In this document: positions 28,200-37,505 of the stretch, piece by piece
Position numbering within the stretch: the stretch's first letter is position 1
Layout: each line of letters starts with the position of its first letter
NCBI GenBank assembly: GCA_019635795.1
Contig: JAHBYV010000014.1
Coordinates: forward strand, 1 to 64,000
DNA length: 64,000 nucleotides
From: Rhizobiaceae bacterium
GTDB lineage: Bacteria; Pseudomonadota; Alphaproteobacteria; Rhizobiales; Rhizobiaceae
Direction: 5' to 3'
Position numbers and translations under genes: made by a program
The notes under the pieces: model-generated
Told to the model about the DNA's origin: nothing
Database searches by the model: none
What the model saw: the letters and a program-made list of their open reading frames with translations, nothing else

Positions 28200-29453
28200 A
28201 TGTTGCGCAAACTGCTTATCGGAACGATGCTTTCGGGCGCAATGACGGCCGGCTTCGCCGCGCCATCATTTGCAGACGAAGTCGAAGTTTTGCATTGGTG
28301 GACATCCGGCGGTGAAGCTGCCGCTCTTGATGTTCTGAAGAAGAAACTGGAAAGCCAGGGCGTCACCTGGAAAGACATGCCTGTTGCAGGCGGCGGCGGC
28401 GAAGCGGCGATGACCGCATTGCGCGCTCGCGTCACGGCTGGCGATCCACCAACCGCCGTTCAGGCGCTCGGCTTCGACATCACCGACTGGGCCAAGCAGG
28501 GCGTTGTGGGCGATCTGACGGACATTGCCACGAAGGAAGGCTGGGACAATGTGATTCCGGCTGCGCTCCAGCAATTCTCCAAATATGACGGAAAGTGGAT
28601 TGCCGCACCGGTCAACGTTCACTCGACGAACTGGATCTGGATCAACAAGAAGGCTCTCGATGCGGCAGGCGGTAAAGCGCCGGAGTCTTGGGACGAACTT
28701 GTTGTCGTTCTCGACAAGATGAAGGCCAATGGCATTTCGCCTATCGGCCACGGCGGCCAGGCCTGGCAAGATGCGACAATCTTCGACGCTGTCGTGCTTT
28801 CGCTCGGTACGGATTTCTACAAGCAGTCGATGATCGATCTCGATCCCGCAGCCCTCAACAGCGACAAGATGGTTGAGGCCTTCGACCGTATGAGCAAGCT
28901 GCGCGAATATGTCGATGCAGACTTCTCCGGCCGCGATTGGAACCTTGCGTCGGCGATGGTCATCGAAGGCAAGGCCGGAATGCAGTTCATGGGCGATTGG
29001 GCAAAGGGCGAGTTCCTGAAAGCGGGCCAGAAGCCGGGCACCGATTTCGTTTGCATTCGCTTCCCCGGCACGCAAGGAGCGGTAACCTTCAACTCCGACC
29101 AGTTCATGATGTTCAAGGTTGGGGACGCCGAGAAGAAAGCTCAGGATCTCATGGCTTCCGACATTGAGAGTCCTGAATTCCAGTCCGCGTTCAACGTCGT
29201 GAAAGGCTCTGCACCGGCTCGTACCGATGTGCCTGACACCGCTTTTGACGATTGCGGCAAGAAAGCGATTGCAGACCTCGCTGAAGCCGACAAGGGAGGC
29301 AAACTGTTTGGCTCCATGGCGCACGGCCACGCAAATCCGGCTGCGGTGAAGAACGCAATGTATGACGTCATCACCCGCCACTTCAACGGCGATCTGAACT
29401 CCAAGGACGCAGCAGCTGCGCTTGCGGACGCGGTCGCCGCAGCCAAGGGCTGA
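28200..29453 (+). CDS. Sugar ABC transporter substrate-binding protein
   Basis: A 417-residue periplasmic binding protein of the carbohydrate uptake CUT1 family. The signal peptide covers about residues 1-25 (cleavage near SFA). The mature start [17 protein letters not shown] and the later [15 protein letters not shown] and [10 protein letters not shown] resemble glucose/mannose-type binding proteins of pseudomonads and rhizobia. GGGAGG precedes the ATG. Two permeases and an ATPase follow. Two hairpins after its stop probably give it higher expression than the permeases. The ligand is unknown. Confidence 0.9.
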   Translation: MLRKLLIGTMLSGAMTAGFAAPSFADEVEVLHWWTSGGEAAALDVLKKKLESQGVTWKDMPVAGGGGEAAMTALRARVTAGDPPTAVQALGFDITDWAKQGVVGDLTDIATKEGWDNVIPAALQQFSKYDGKWIAAPVNVHSTNWIWINKKALDAAGGKAPESWDELVVVLDKMKANGISPIGHGGQAWQDATIFDAVVLSLGTDFYKQSMIDLDPAALNSDKMVEAFDRMSKLREYVDADFSGRDWNLASAMVIEGKAGMQFMGDWAKGEFLKAGQKPGTDFVCIRFPGTQGAVTFNSDQFMMFKVGDAEKKAQDLMASDIESPEFQSAFNVVKGSAPARTDVPDTAFDDCGKKAIADLAEADKGGKLFGSMAHGHANPAAVKNAMYDVITRHFNGDLNSKDAAAALADAVAAAKG

Positions 29454-29470
29454 TAGCGCGAAACGGGCAA

Positions 29471-29517
29471 GGGTGCGGCCATTTCATCGGGTCGCACCCA
29501 ACCCTCAAAGGTGAGGG
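29471..29517 (+). terminator. Two hairpins between binding protein and permease genes
   Basis: GGGTGCG (29471-29477) pairs with CGCACCC (29493-29499). Directly after, CCCTCA (29502-29507) pairs with TGAGGG (29512-29517). Neither has a T run. Such structures after binding-protein genes commonly stabilise the upstream mRNA or reduce read-through into the permease genes. Confidence 0.5.
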
Positions 29518-29618
29518 GTCGGGGCAGCTACATTGTTGCCGCTCGCCCCTCCCGCATCGGCTCAAACTCGCATCACTGCCGAACATTTTTACTCTCCATC
29601 GAGTGAGGAGAACCGGGA

Positions 29619-30536
29619 ATGGCAATAACAGACACAGCAAAAGCGGCGGCGGCAAACCCGCGCGCAACATTGCAGGACTGGCTTCCCAAGCTGGTGCTTG
29701 CGCCAAGTTTCGCACTGATTCTGCTGTTCGTTTATGGTTTCATCCTCTTCACGCTGGCTCTGTCCTTCACCGGCTCGAAACTGCTTCCCGATTTCTCGAC
29801 ATGGGTCGGCTTCAATAATTATGTTCGCCTTTTCAACCATCCGAACTGGATCGTGGCGCTGAAGAATCTCGCCATATTCTCGATACTTTACATTTTCATT
29901 TGCAGTGTTCTCGGCCTAGGCCTCGCCATTTTGCTCGACCAGAAAATACGCGGCGAAGGCGTCATACGGCCGATCTATCTCTACCCGATGGCACTGTCTT
30001 TCATTGTGACCGGCGTGGCATGGAAGTGGTTTCTCGATCCCGGCATCGGCCTCGAAAACGTCATGCACCAATGGGGATGGGAGAGCTTTTCATTTCGCTG
30101 GATCAAGGAAGGCAAGATGGCGATTTACACCATTGTCATAGCCGCCATCTGGCAGTCATCCGGCTTCGTCATGGCCATGTTCCTGGCAGGGCTGCGCGGC
30201 GTGGACAATGAAGTAATCAAGGCCGCACAGATAGACGGGGCTTCAACAGTTACCATCTATCGGCGCATCATCATTCCGCTCATGCGGCCCGTATTCTTGT
30301 CGGCTTTCGTAGTGTTGGCCCACCTTGCGATCAAATCCTACGATCTCGTCGTTGCCATGACAGATGGCGGCCCCGGCACCGCGACCTGGACGCCTGCCCT
30401 GTTCATGCAGAAGTTCACGTTCGGGCGAAACGAAATGGGGATGGGTGCCTCATCCGCCATCATCATGATGATCATGATTTTCTCGATCATTGTGCCCTAC
30501 CTCTATTCCGAACTTGGCGGAGGCAAGAAGCAATGA
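29619..30536 (+). CDS. Sugar ABC transporter permease 1 (MalF/UgpA type)
   Basis: A 305-residue inner-membrane protein with about six hydrophobic segments. The EAA loop is visible as EVIKAAQIDGASTVTIYRRI near residue 200, where it contacts the ATPase. GTGAGGAG precedes the ATG. Its end overlaps permease 2 by 4 bases. Confidence 0.93.
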   Translation: MAITDTAKAAAANPRATLQDWLPKLVLAPSFALILLFVYGFILFTLALSFTGSKLLPDFSTWVGFNNYVRLFNHPNWIVALKNLAIFSILYIFICSVLGLGLAILLDQKIRGEGVIRPIYLYPMALSFIVTGVAWKWFLDPGIGLENVMHQWGWESFSFRWIKEGKMAIYTIVIAAIWQSSGFVMAMFLAGLRGVDNEVIKAAQIDGASTVTIYRRIIIPLMRPVFLSAFVVLAHLAIKSYDLVVAMTDGGPGTATWTPALFMQKFTFGRNEMGMGASSAIIMMIMIFSIIVPYLYSELGGGKKQ

Positions 30537-31414
30537 GCGTCCCCTCACAAGATAACGCAGCACGCACCGGCTTATTTGCCCGCGCAATCATCTATTCGGC
30601 ATTGATCCTGTTCGCAGTGTACTACCTGCTGCCGCTTTACGTCATGCTCGTCAATTCGCTGAAGCCGCTGGATGAAATCCGCCAGGGCAACATGCTGGCG
30701 CTGCCGAACCAATGGACATTCGAACCGTGGCGTTCGGCTTGGTCCACCGCGCAGATCGGTGTTTCACCGACCGGCCTGAAGCCCTACTTCCTCAACTCAA
30801 TCATGATGGTTGTGCCTGCCGTCGCACTTTCCACCGTGCTTGGCGCCCAGAACGGCTATGTGCTGACCAAGTGGCGGTTCAAGGGCGACAACATAGTGTT
30901 TGGCCTCATGCTGCTGGCCTGCTTCATCCCCTTCCAGATCGTGCTGATACCATCCGCGCGCATTCTGGGACTTCTCGGGCTCGCTGGAACAATTCCCGGT
31001 CTGATCCTCATTCATATGGTTTATGGCCTCGGCTTCACCACGCTGTTCTTCCGCAACTATTATGAAGCCTTCCCGACCGAACTCATCCGCGCCGCACAAA
31101 TCGACGGCGCGTCGTTCTTCCAGATTTTCCGGCGTATCCTGCTGCCATCCTCCGGACCAATTATCGTCGTTACGGTCATCTGGCAGTTCACCAATATCTG
31201 GAACGACTTCCTGTTTGGTTCGTCCTTTTCGAGCGTGGACTCGATCCCGATAACGGTCGCGCTGAACAATCTCGTCAACTCATCGACGGGCGTGAAGGAA
31301 TACAACGTCCACTTCGCGGGCGCGATCCTCGCGGCGCTTCCCACTCTCATTGTTTACATCGTCTCCGGGCGCTATTTCGTTCGCGGCCTGATGGCCGGCG
31401 CGGTCAAGGGATAA
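30533..31414 (+). CDS. Sugar ABC transporter permease 2 (MalG/UgpE type)
   Basis: A 293-residue inner-membrane protein, partner of permease 1. The EAA loop is ELIRAAQIDGASFFQIFRRI near residue 190. The start overlaps permease 1 (ATGA) and the ATPase begins 4 bases after its stop. Confidence 0.93.
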   Translation: MSVPSQDNAARTGLFARAIIYSALILFAVYYLLPLYVMLVNSLKPLDEIRQGNMLALPNQWTFEPWRSAWSTAQIGVSPTGLKPYFLNSIMMVVPAVALSTVLGAQNGYVLTKWRFKGDNIVFGLMLLACFIPFQIVLIPSARILGLLGLAGTIPGLILIHMVYGLGFTTLFFRNYYEAFPTELIRAAQIDGASFFQIFRRILLPSSGPIIVVTVIWQFTNIWNDFLFGSSFSSVDSIPITVALNNLVNSSTGVKEYNVHFAGAILAALPTLIVYIVSGRYFVRGLMAGAVKG

Positions 31415-31418
31415 ACAA

Positions 31419-32534
31419 ATGTCCTTTCTTCAGATCAATGAACTGCACAAGTCTTTCGGCGCAACGCACATCCTGAAAGGCATCAACCTCGAAATCGAGG
31501 AGGGTGGATTTCTGGTCCTCGTTGGCCCTTCAGGCTGCGGCAAGTCCACCCTGTTGAACACCATTGCCGGCCTGGAACCGATCACCAGCGGTGAAATTCG
31601 GATAAACGGCAATAAGGTCAATGACCTGCACCCGTCGAAGCGCGACATTGCAATGGTGTTCCAATCCTACGCGCTTTACCCGAACATGACGGTTGGAGAA
31701 AACATCGCCTTCGGCATGGAAATTCGCGGTGTACCGAAAGCCGAGCGCGACAAGGCCATCTCTGAAGTCGCCAACCTGCTGCAAATCGGGCATCTGCTGG
31801 ACCGCAAGCCCAGCCAGCTTTCTGGCGGACAGCGCCAGCGCGTTGCGATGGGGCGCGCGCTGGTGCGCGACCCGCAAGTGTTCCTGTTCGACGAACCTTT
31901 GTCCAATCTTGACGCCAAGCTGCGCATCGACATGCGCACGGAGATCAAGCGCCTGCACCAGCGCATGGGAACGACCATCGTCTACGTTACGCATGACCAG
32001 ATCGAGGCGATGACGCTGGCGACGAAAATTGCAGTTCTGAAAGACGGATATTTGCAGCAGTTCGGCACACCCGCCGAAATCTACAATGATCCTGTAAACA
32101 TGTTCGTGGCCGATTTCATGGGATCGCCCGCGATGAACCTTATTCCTGCAACGATCGTCACGGAAGGCAATCGACTCGCCGTCAAGCTGGATCGTAGTCA
32201 GCGTGAACCGGTTCTTCTACCGCTTTCCGCCCCGCCCGCCGGGCTTGCTGCGTTCAGCGGCAGGAACGTTGTGTTTGGCATTCGGCCCGAAGCGCTGACA
32301 GACCCGGATGGAGCAGATCGCAACGCCAGCCAGCTTGCCACGTCTGATTGCCACATCGAAGTTGTCGAGCCCGCCGGTTCTGACACATTTGCGGTAACCG
32401 AACTTGGAGGAAAGCACGTGGTTGCTCGCCTGCGTGCTGATGCGAACATCAAACCGGGCAGCATGACGCCTTTGGCATTCAACCTGACCAAAGCTGTGTT
32501 CTTTGATCCCGAAAGTCAGAACCGTATCAAGTAA
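31419..32534 (+). CDS. Sugar ABC transporter ATP-binding protein (MalK/UgpC type)
   Basis: A 371-residue ATPase with Walker A GPSGCGKST near residue 37, signature LSGGQRQR near 134, Walker B FLFDEPLSNLDA near 155 and H-loop VTHDQ near 189. A C-terminal TOBE regulatory domain (about 240-370) is typical of CUT1 transporters. Its stop shares one base with the ATG of the following GMC oxidoreductase gene (TAATG), showing that transporter and enzymes are one transcription unit. Confidence 0.94.
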   Translation: MSFLQINELHKSFGATHILKGINLEIEEGGFLVLVGPSGCGKSTLLNTIAGLEPITSGEIRINGNKVNDLHPSKRDIAMVFQSYALYPNMTVGENIAFGMEIRGVPKAERDKAISEVANLLQIGHLLDRKPSQLSGGQRQRVAMGRALVRDPQVFLFDEPLSNLDAKLRIDMRTEIKRLHQRMGTTIVYVTHDQIEAMTLATKIAVLKDGYLQQFGTPAEIYNDPVNMFVADFMGSPAMNLIPATIVTEGNRLAVKLDRSQREPVLLPLSAPPAGLAAFSGRNVVFGIRPEALTDPDGADRNASQLATSDCHIEVVEPAGSDTFAVTELGGKHVVARLRADANIKPGSMTPLAFNLTKAVFFDPESQNRIK

Positions 32535-34018
32535 TGCAGCCCGACATCGTAATCATAGGATCCGGCATTGGCGGCGCAACGGTTGCCAGCGGACTTGCCG
32601 GCAGCGGCGCGAAGGTGCTCATCCTGGAACGCGGCGAGCGCCTTGTCGCCTCACCGGAAGCACACAACTCTCATGCCATTTTCGTAAATGGCCATTATCG
32701 GCCCAAGGAGATGTGGCGCGGAATTGACGGCACCGAGTTCAATCCCGGCAATTATTACTATGTCGGAGGCAATTCGAAATTCTTTGGCGCGGTGCTGTTG
32801 CGCTATCGCCGCGAGGACTTCGAGAAGATGGAGCACTATGGCGGCGTCTCTCCCGCATGGCCATTCCCCTATGAAGAACTTGAGCCCTGGTATGGCAGGG
32901 CCGAGCAACTATTTCAGGTGCGCGGCGCACTTGGTGAGGATCCGACCGAGCCTTTCCACTCAACGCCCTATCCCTTTCCGCCCGTCCCGGATGAGGCTCC
33001 CATTGCCCGCGCCCGCGAAGAGCTGAAAAGGTTGGGACTGCATCCTGCTTCCCTGCCATTGGGCGTCGATATCGATGCTTGGCTGAAGCAGGGCCGCACA
33101 CCATGGGACGCGTTTCCCAATACCGGCACCGGCAAGATGGACGCTGAGACTGCACCGTTGAAGCAAGCGCTGGTTGATGGCGACATTCAACTTTTGACGA
33201 GCGCATATGTCGAAACGCTGCATCCATCTCCTGATGGTAAATACATTACCTCCGTCACATACACCCATAATGGCGAACGAAAGACGGTTACTCCCAAGCT
33301 CGTCATTCTCTCAGCAGGCGCAATCAATTCGGCCGCGATCTTGCTGCGCTCCGGTAGCCTCGCCAATTCCTCGGATCAGGTTGGCCGTAATTTCATGAAC
33401 CACAATGCAAGCGCAATGCTTGCCGTTCACCCCTTCCGACGCAATGACAGCGTCTATCAAAAAACGCTGATGCTGAACGACTACTACCTGTCCGATGGAA
33501 TGGGCGGAAAGCCTCTCGGCAACGTCCAGCTTCTGGGCAAGATCAACGGCGATATCCTAAAGGCAAATGTTCGCAGCGTTCCGAAATTCGCGCTGGATTT
33601 CATGGCCGGCCATGCCGTGGACTGGTACTTGATGTGCGAGGACCTGCCAAACCCCGAAAGCCGCGTTCTGGTAGACGGCAAAGGGATCATCCTTCAATGG
33701 CAGCGCTCCAACCTGGAATCGCTCGAACGCCTTACCCGTGTCATGCGCGAACACTTCCGCGCAGCCGGATATCCGGTTGTGTTGAACCGTCCATTCGACC
33801 GGCGCACTCCTTCCCATCAATGCGGAACGATCCGCATGGGCAACGATGCTGCAATGGCTCCGCTCGACCCCTATTGCAGATCCTTTGACCACAAGAACCT
33901 CTTTGTGGTGGATGGCAGCTCCCTGCCCAATTCTGCCGCAGTAAACCCGTCCTTGACGATTGCAGCACAGGCCTTGCGCGTCGCCGATCACATTCGCCAA
34001 ACGGAGCTTGCCGCATGA
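32534..34018 (+). CDS. GMC-family FAD oxidoreductase 1
   Basis: A 494-residue flavoprotein. The FAD-binding motif GSGIGGATVASGLAGSG is at residues 9-25, and the ADP-binding Glu is in ILERGE. The C-terminus has the catalytic His in HQCGTIRMG near residue 425 and the FAD-binding NPSLTIAAQALR near 473. This shorter class resembles glucose/gluconate-type or glycoside-oxidising GMC enzymes more than choline dehydrogenase. No signal peptide is seen, so it is probably cytoplasmic. It overlaps the ATPase gene by 1 base and the SDR gene by 4 bases. Confidence 0.88.
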   Translation: MQPDIVIIGSGIGGATVASGLAGSGAKVLILERGERLVASPEAHNSHAIFVNGHYRPKEMWRGIDGTEFNPGNYYYVGGNSKFFGAVLLRYRREDFEKMEHYGGVSPAWPFPYEELEPWYGRAEQLFQVRGALGEDPTEPFHSTPYPFPPVPDEAPIARAREELKRLGLHPASLPLGVDIDAWLKQGRTPWDAFPNTGTGKMDAETAPLKQALVDGDIQLLTSAYVETLHPSPDGKYITSVTYTHNGERKTVTPKLVILSAGAINSAAILLRSGSLANSSDQVGRNFMNHNASAMLAVHPFRRNDSVYQKTLMLNDYYLSDGMGGKPLGNVQLLGKINGDILKANVRSVPKFALDFMAGHAVDWYLMCEDLPNPESRVLVDGKGIILQWQRSNLESLERLTRVMREHFRAAGYPVVLNRPFDRRTPSHQCGTIRMGNDAAMAPLDPYCRSFDHKNLFVVDGSSLPNSAAVNPSLTIAAQALRVADHIRQTELAA

Positions 34019-34776
34019 GCCGTCCGGTCGCGTTCGTAACTGGTGCTTCGCGGGGAATTGGCCTGGCGTGTGCAGAGGCGCTGGCCAATGAAGGTTTCGA
34101 TCTTTTCGTCGCAGACCTCGCGCCTCAGCCATCGCACGAATTGGCCCAACGCATAGACACCGCAGGAGCCACACTGCTTTATCGTCAGGCGGACATTTCA
34201 GAAATCGAAACGCACGACATGCTTTCGTCAACTTGCGTGGACCGCCTCGGTCCAATCGCGTGCCTTGTTAACAATGCAGGAATCGGTGCTCCGGTTCGCG
34301 GAGATTTGCTCGGCCTTCAGCCAGAGAATTTCGACAAGGTGATGAACACTAATCTGCGCGGAACCGTGTTCCTCACGCTTTCCGTCGTGCGACAGATGCT
34401 GGCGCAGCCCGCCGAACACGCGCGCAGCGTGGTGACGATAACCTCGGTAAGTGCCGACATGGCCTCTCCGGAGCGAAGCGATTACTGCATGTCGAAAGCC
34501 GCGCTATCCATGTGGGTCAAGAATCTGGCCGTGCGGCTCGCCGCCGAGAATATCGGCGTCTTTGAAGTGCGTCCTGGCATTATCCGCACCGACATGACCG
34601 CCGGAGCGGCAACCAAATATGACAAGCTCATTGCCGAAGGGCTTGTGCCAGCGAGCCGCTGGGGTGAGGCATCAGACATCGGGGCCGCTGTGGCAACTCT
34701 CGCATGCGGAAAACTCGGATTCGCGACAGGCTCAATTCTCAATCTCGATGGCGCGCTTTCCGTGCCCCGCCTTTGA
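34015..34776 (+). CDS. Short-chain dehydrogenase/reductase (3-ketoacyl reductase type)
   Basis: A 253-residue SDR. It has GASRGIG near residue 10, NNAGIG near 83, the catalytic Ser in TSVSADMASPERSDY with the Tyr as YCMSKAA near 159, and RPGIIRTDM near 183. NAD(P)-dependent alcohol oxidation or keto reduction is expected. Two GMC genes flank it, and it overlaps the first by 4 bases. With the CoA-transferase and hydratase upstream it could oxidise a 3-hydroxyacyl-CoA, but a free polyol substrate is equally possible. Confidence 0.87.
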   Translation: MSRPVAFVTGASRGIGLACAEALANEGFDLFVADLAPQPSHELAQRIDTAGATLLYRQADISEIETHDMLSSTCVDRLGPIACLVNNAGIGAPVRGDLLGLQPENFDKVMNTNLRGTVFLTLSVVRQMLAQPAEHARSVVTITSVSADMASPERSDYCMSKAALSMWVKNLAVRLAAENIGVFEVRPGIIRTDMTAGAATKYDKLIAEGLVPASRWGEASDIGAAVATLACGKLGFATGSILNLDGALSVPRL

Positions 34777-34790
34777 ATATCGGTGAAGAA

Positions 34791-36419
34791 ATGACGGATT
34801 TCATCATCATTGGAGCCGGTCCTGCCGGTTGCGTTCTGGCAAACCGGCTATCAGAAGACCCCGCAAACAAGGTTCTCTTGCTGGAAGCCGGCGGGAGGGA
34901 TTGGCATCCGCTCATTCATATGCCCGCAGGCTTTGCCAAAATGACAAAGGGCATCGCTTCATGGGGTTGGTCGACCGTGCCACAAAAGCACATGAAGGAT
35001 CGCGTGTTCTGGTACACGCAGGCAAAGGTGCTGGGAGGCGGCTCATCGATTAACGCCCAGATCTACACCCGCGGAAATGCGAAGGACTATGACCGCTGGG
35101 CAAGTGAAGATGGCTGCGAAGGCTGGTCCTATCGGGAAGTTTTGCCCTATTTCAAACGCGCGGAAGACAATCAGCGTTATGCCAATGATTACCATTCTTA
35201 TGGCGGACCTCTAGGCGTCTCAAATCCGATCTCACCGCTGCCGATCTGTGAAGCGTATTTTCAGGCCGGGCAGGAAATGGGCATTCCCTTCAACCCTGAT
35301 TTTAACGGCGAAAGCCAGGAGGGGTTGGGCTACTACCAACTCACGCAAAAAAACGCACGCCGCTCGTCTGCCGCAGTCGCCTACCTCAATCCGATCCGCA
35401 AACGCCCGAACCTCACGATACGCTCAGACTCACTCGTCACGCGGGTCGTCATTGAAAACGGTCGGGCCGTCGGTGTCGAGCTCGTGGATCGACCGGGCGG
35501 ACAGCCGCAGATCGTGCGTGCTGAGCGCGAGGTCATTGTTTCGTGCGGCACAATCGGCTCGCCCAAATTGCTGATGCAATCCGGCATCGGCCCAGCCGAC
35601 CACCTGAAATCCGTTGGAATATCACCTGTTCACGATCTCCCCGGCGTCGGTTCCAACATGCAGGACCACCTTGACCTCTTCGTTATTGCTGAATGCAGCG
35701 GCGACTACACTTATGATAGCTATGCGAAGCTGCACCGCACCTTGTGGGCCGGCCTGCAATACATTTTCCTGAGAAAGGGGCCAGCTGCTTCCAGCCTGTT
35801 TGAAACAGGCGGATTCTGGTATGCCGACCCCACCGCTGACCAGCCCGACATTCAGTTTCACCTCGGCCTTGGGTCAGGAATTGAGGCTGGCGTCGAAAAG
35901 CTGAACAATCCCGGCGTGACGTTAAATTCCGCCTTTCTGCGCCCGCGCTCACGCGGAACCGTGCGGCTGCAAAGCGCCGACCCCGCAGCCATGCCTTTGA
36001 TTGATCCAAACTACTGGGCCGATCCTTACGACCGGCAAATGTCAATTAAGGGCTTGCGTCTTGCTCGTGAAATCATGATCCAGAATTCACTCAAGCGTTA
36101 TGTAATGCGTGAGGTGCTGCCCGGCGACAAACTTCAATCCGATGAAGACCTGTTCGACTACGCTTGCCGTTCATCGAAAACAGACCACCATCCTGTTGGA
36201 ACTTGCAAGATGGGCTACGACGCAATGGCCGTTGTTACGCCAGATCTGAAACTTCGAGGTATCGAGAATTTGCGCGTGTGCGACGCATCCGTCATGCCGC
36301 GCGTGCCTTCCAGCAATACCAACGCTCCAACGATCATGGTAGGGGAAAAGGGTGCCGATCTGGTTCTTGGCCGAATGCCATTGCCGCCGGCAGTGTTTCA
36401 CGGGAATCAGCGCGTTTAG
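34791..36419 (+). CDS. GMC-family FAD oxidoreductase 2 (choline/alcohol dehydrogenase type)
   Basis: A 542-residue GMC flavoprotein of the longer BetA/AlkJ-like class. Residues 4-30 bind FAD (IIIGAGPAGCVLANRL), with LLLEAGG near 33, and the family signature GGGSSINAQIYTRGN near 82. HHPVGTCKMG near residue 468 gives the catalytic His, and a conserved SSNTNAPTIMVGEK follows. ATG at 34791 was chosen with GGTGAAG upstream. It is the last gene of the operon and converges with a small unknown gene 16 bases away. The likely reaction is oxidation of a primary alcohol to an aldehyde for the ALDH. Confidence 0.9.
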   Translation: MTDFIIIGAGPAGCVLANRLSEDPANKVLLLEAGGRDWHPLIHMPAGFAKMTKGIASWGWSTVPQKHMKDRVFWYTQAKVLGGGSSINAQIYTRGNAKDYDRWASEDGCEGWSYREVLPYFKRAEDNQRYANDYHSYGGPLGVSNPISPLPICEAYFQAGQEMGIPFNPDFNGESQEGLGYYQLTQKNARRSSAAVAYLNPIRKRPNLTIRSDSLVTRVVIENGRAVGVELVDRPGGQPQIVRAEREVIVSCGTIGSPKLLMQSGIGPADHLKSVGISPVHDLPGVGSNMQDHLDLFVIAECSGDYTYDSYAKLHRTLWAGLQYIFLRKGPAASSLFETGGFWYADPTADQPDIQFHLGLGSGIEAGVEKLNNPGVTLNSAFLRPRSRGTVRLQSADPAAMPLIDPNYWADPYDRQMSIKGLRLAREIMIQNSLKRYVMREVLPGDKLQSDEDLFDYACRSSKTDHHPVGTCKMGYDAMAVVTPDLKLRGIENLRVCDASVMPRVPSSNTNAPTIMVGEKGADLVLGRMPLPPAVFHGNQRV

Positions 36420-36435
36420 CTATTTGGCCCGAGCC

Positions 36436-36720
36436 TTAAAGCCCAACTGCCCGCTTGCGCGCCGCCGCGGCAAAATGGATGACGTTACTTTCCGGCTCTT
36501 GCGGCTTGGGTCTCACGAGTTGCATGTGCTCAAGCACGATGTCAGCAATATGTTCCTGATCGCGTTCATTCAGACCAGGGAACAGGGTTTCGACTTCCAT
36601 CCGCATCAGCCGCGCCAGCGTTTCCGAATCGAATGACCTGCCGATCAATTCACGAAACTGCTGCTCAAGATGTACTAGTTTGGGGTGTTGCCGGTTACGG
36701 CTTGAATTGGCAGAACCCAT
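36436..36720 (-). CDS. Small protein of unknown function
   Basis: A 94-residue soluble protein that I do not recognise. It is mostly helical and charged: an N-terminal polar part, a central segment ETLARLMRMEVETLFPGL, and a tail VIHFAAAARKR. GAGGG lies 9 bases before the ATG. It stands alone between the catabolic operon (convergent) and an AT-rich gap. Codon use looks like that of neighbouring genes, so it is probably real. Confidence 0.6.
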   Translation of the reverse strand: MGSANSSRNRQHPKLVHLEQQFRELIGRSFDSETLARLMRMEVETLFPGLNERDQEHIADIVLEHMQLVRPKPQEPESNVIHFAAAARKRAVGL

Positions 36721-36880
36721 AGTGACAGACCCTCAAATATGCAAATCCAACCCGCCGCCGCGGCTTTGTATGAGCATATTCTGATATGTATTCTTTAAGA
36801 AACCTCTTTCGAAAAGACTAAATTTTTAATGAATTTGGGTAGAGGCAGATCTGTGCGGCCCGCCGGAAGCCATGCCCAGC

Positions 36881-37354
36881 CTAACCTACCCGTTCGGCTT
36901 CCGATCCTGAAAGAAGAGCTTCCATTGGCACGTTGAGTGCGAGCGAGAGACGATAGAGTGTTGTTACCGATCCACTGCGGCCCGTTGTTTCCATTTGGGA
37001 CAGCATGCTTGGCGTGAGGCCTACCAAACGCGCCAGTTCAGCGGCCTTGAGACCCTTTGCCTTTCGCAATGCTCGGACCGGCGATTCTCCACGACGAATC
37101 GCGGCTACAGCCTCTTCCGGCAACTGATCCGAAGAAAGCTCACGCCAATTCGATGCTTGTTTGTGCCTCAGAACGGAAAGCATCAGTTCGTATTCACGTT
37201 CCGGTATTACCGCCAGACGCTCGTGCCGTCCTGGCACACGCACAAACTGAACATTTACGGCAAAGGCCAGATCTTCAACATTTTTGAGCGAGCGACTTTC
37301 AGTGCCCATGACGGGAAGTGCAGGATTTTCAATCTGTGATTCTCTAGCAAGCAC
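36881..37354 (-). CDS. XRE-family helix-turn-helix regulator, antitoxin-like
   Basis: A 157-residue protein. Residues about 35-60 (VRVPGRHERLAVIPEREYELM) look like an antitoxin-type N-terminal strand-helix. Residues about 92-145 are an XRE helix-turn-helix (ELARLVGLTPSMLSQMETTGR). I find no adjacent toxin gene, so it may be an orphan antitoxin or a simple autoregulator. The start is uncertain: GTG at 37354 with GGGG upstream, or ATG at 37309. The promoter side is strongly AT-rich (37355-37505). Confidence 0.7.
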   Translation of the reverse strand: MLARESQIENPALPVMGTESRSLKNVEDLAFAVNVQFVRVPGRHERLAVIPEREYELMLSVLRHKQASNWRELSSDQLPEEAVAAIRRGESPVRALRKAKGLKAAELARLVGLTPSMLSQMETTGRSGSVTTLYRLSLALNVPMEALLSGSEAERVG

Positions 37355-37505
37355 GAGAGCAACACCCCTAATAACAATACACTTTATATTAGCGTTTGCT
37401 TTATTAGCACGTCAAGCTCAATTTAATGTCATCTAACGGAAAGACTGTAGTGGACTTAAAGTTTATTATTTACTAATAAAACAACCTAAGATTGTTTTTT
37501 CTTAC

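Noticed and set aside
28266-29381. Minus-strand frame of 371 codons
   Set aside because: Lies wholly opposite a clear sugar-binding protein gene; its length follows from GC-rich codon bias and its sequence has no recognisable family.
37478-37498. AAAACAA/TTGTTTT hairpin as terminator of the AraC genes
   Set aside because: The stem is entirely AT-rich apart from one pair, and the T run lies on the wrong strand for the minus-strand genes.
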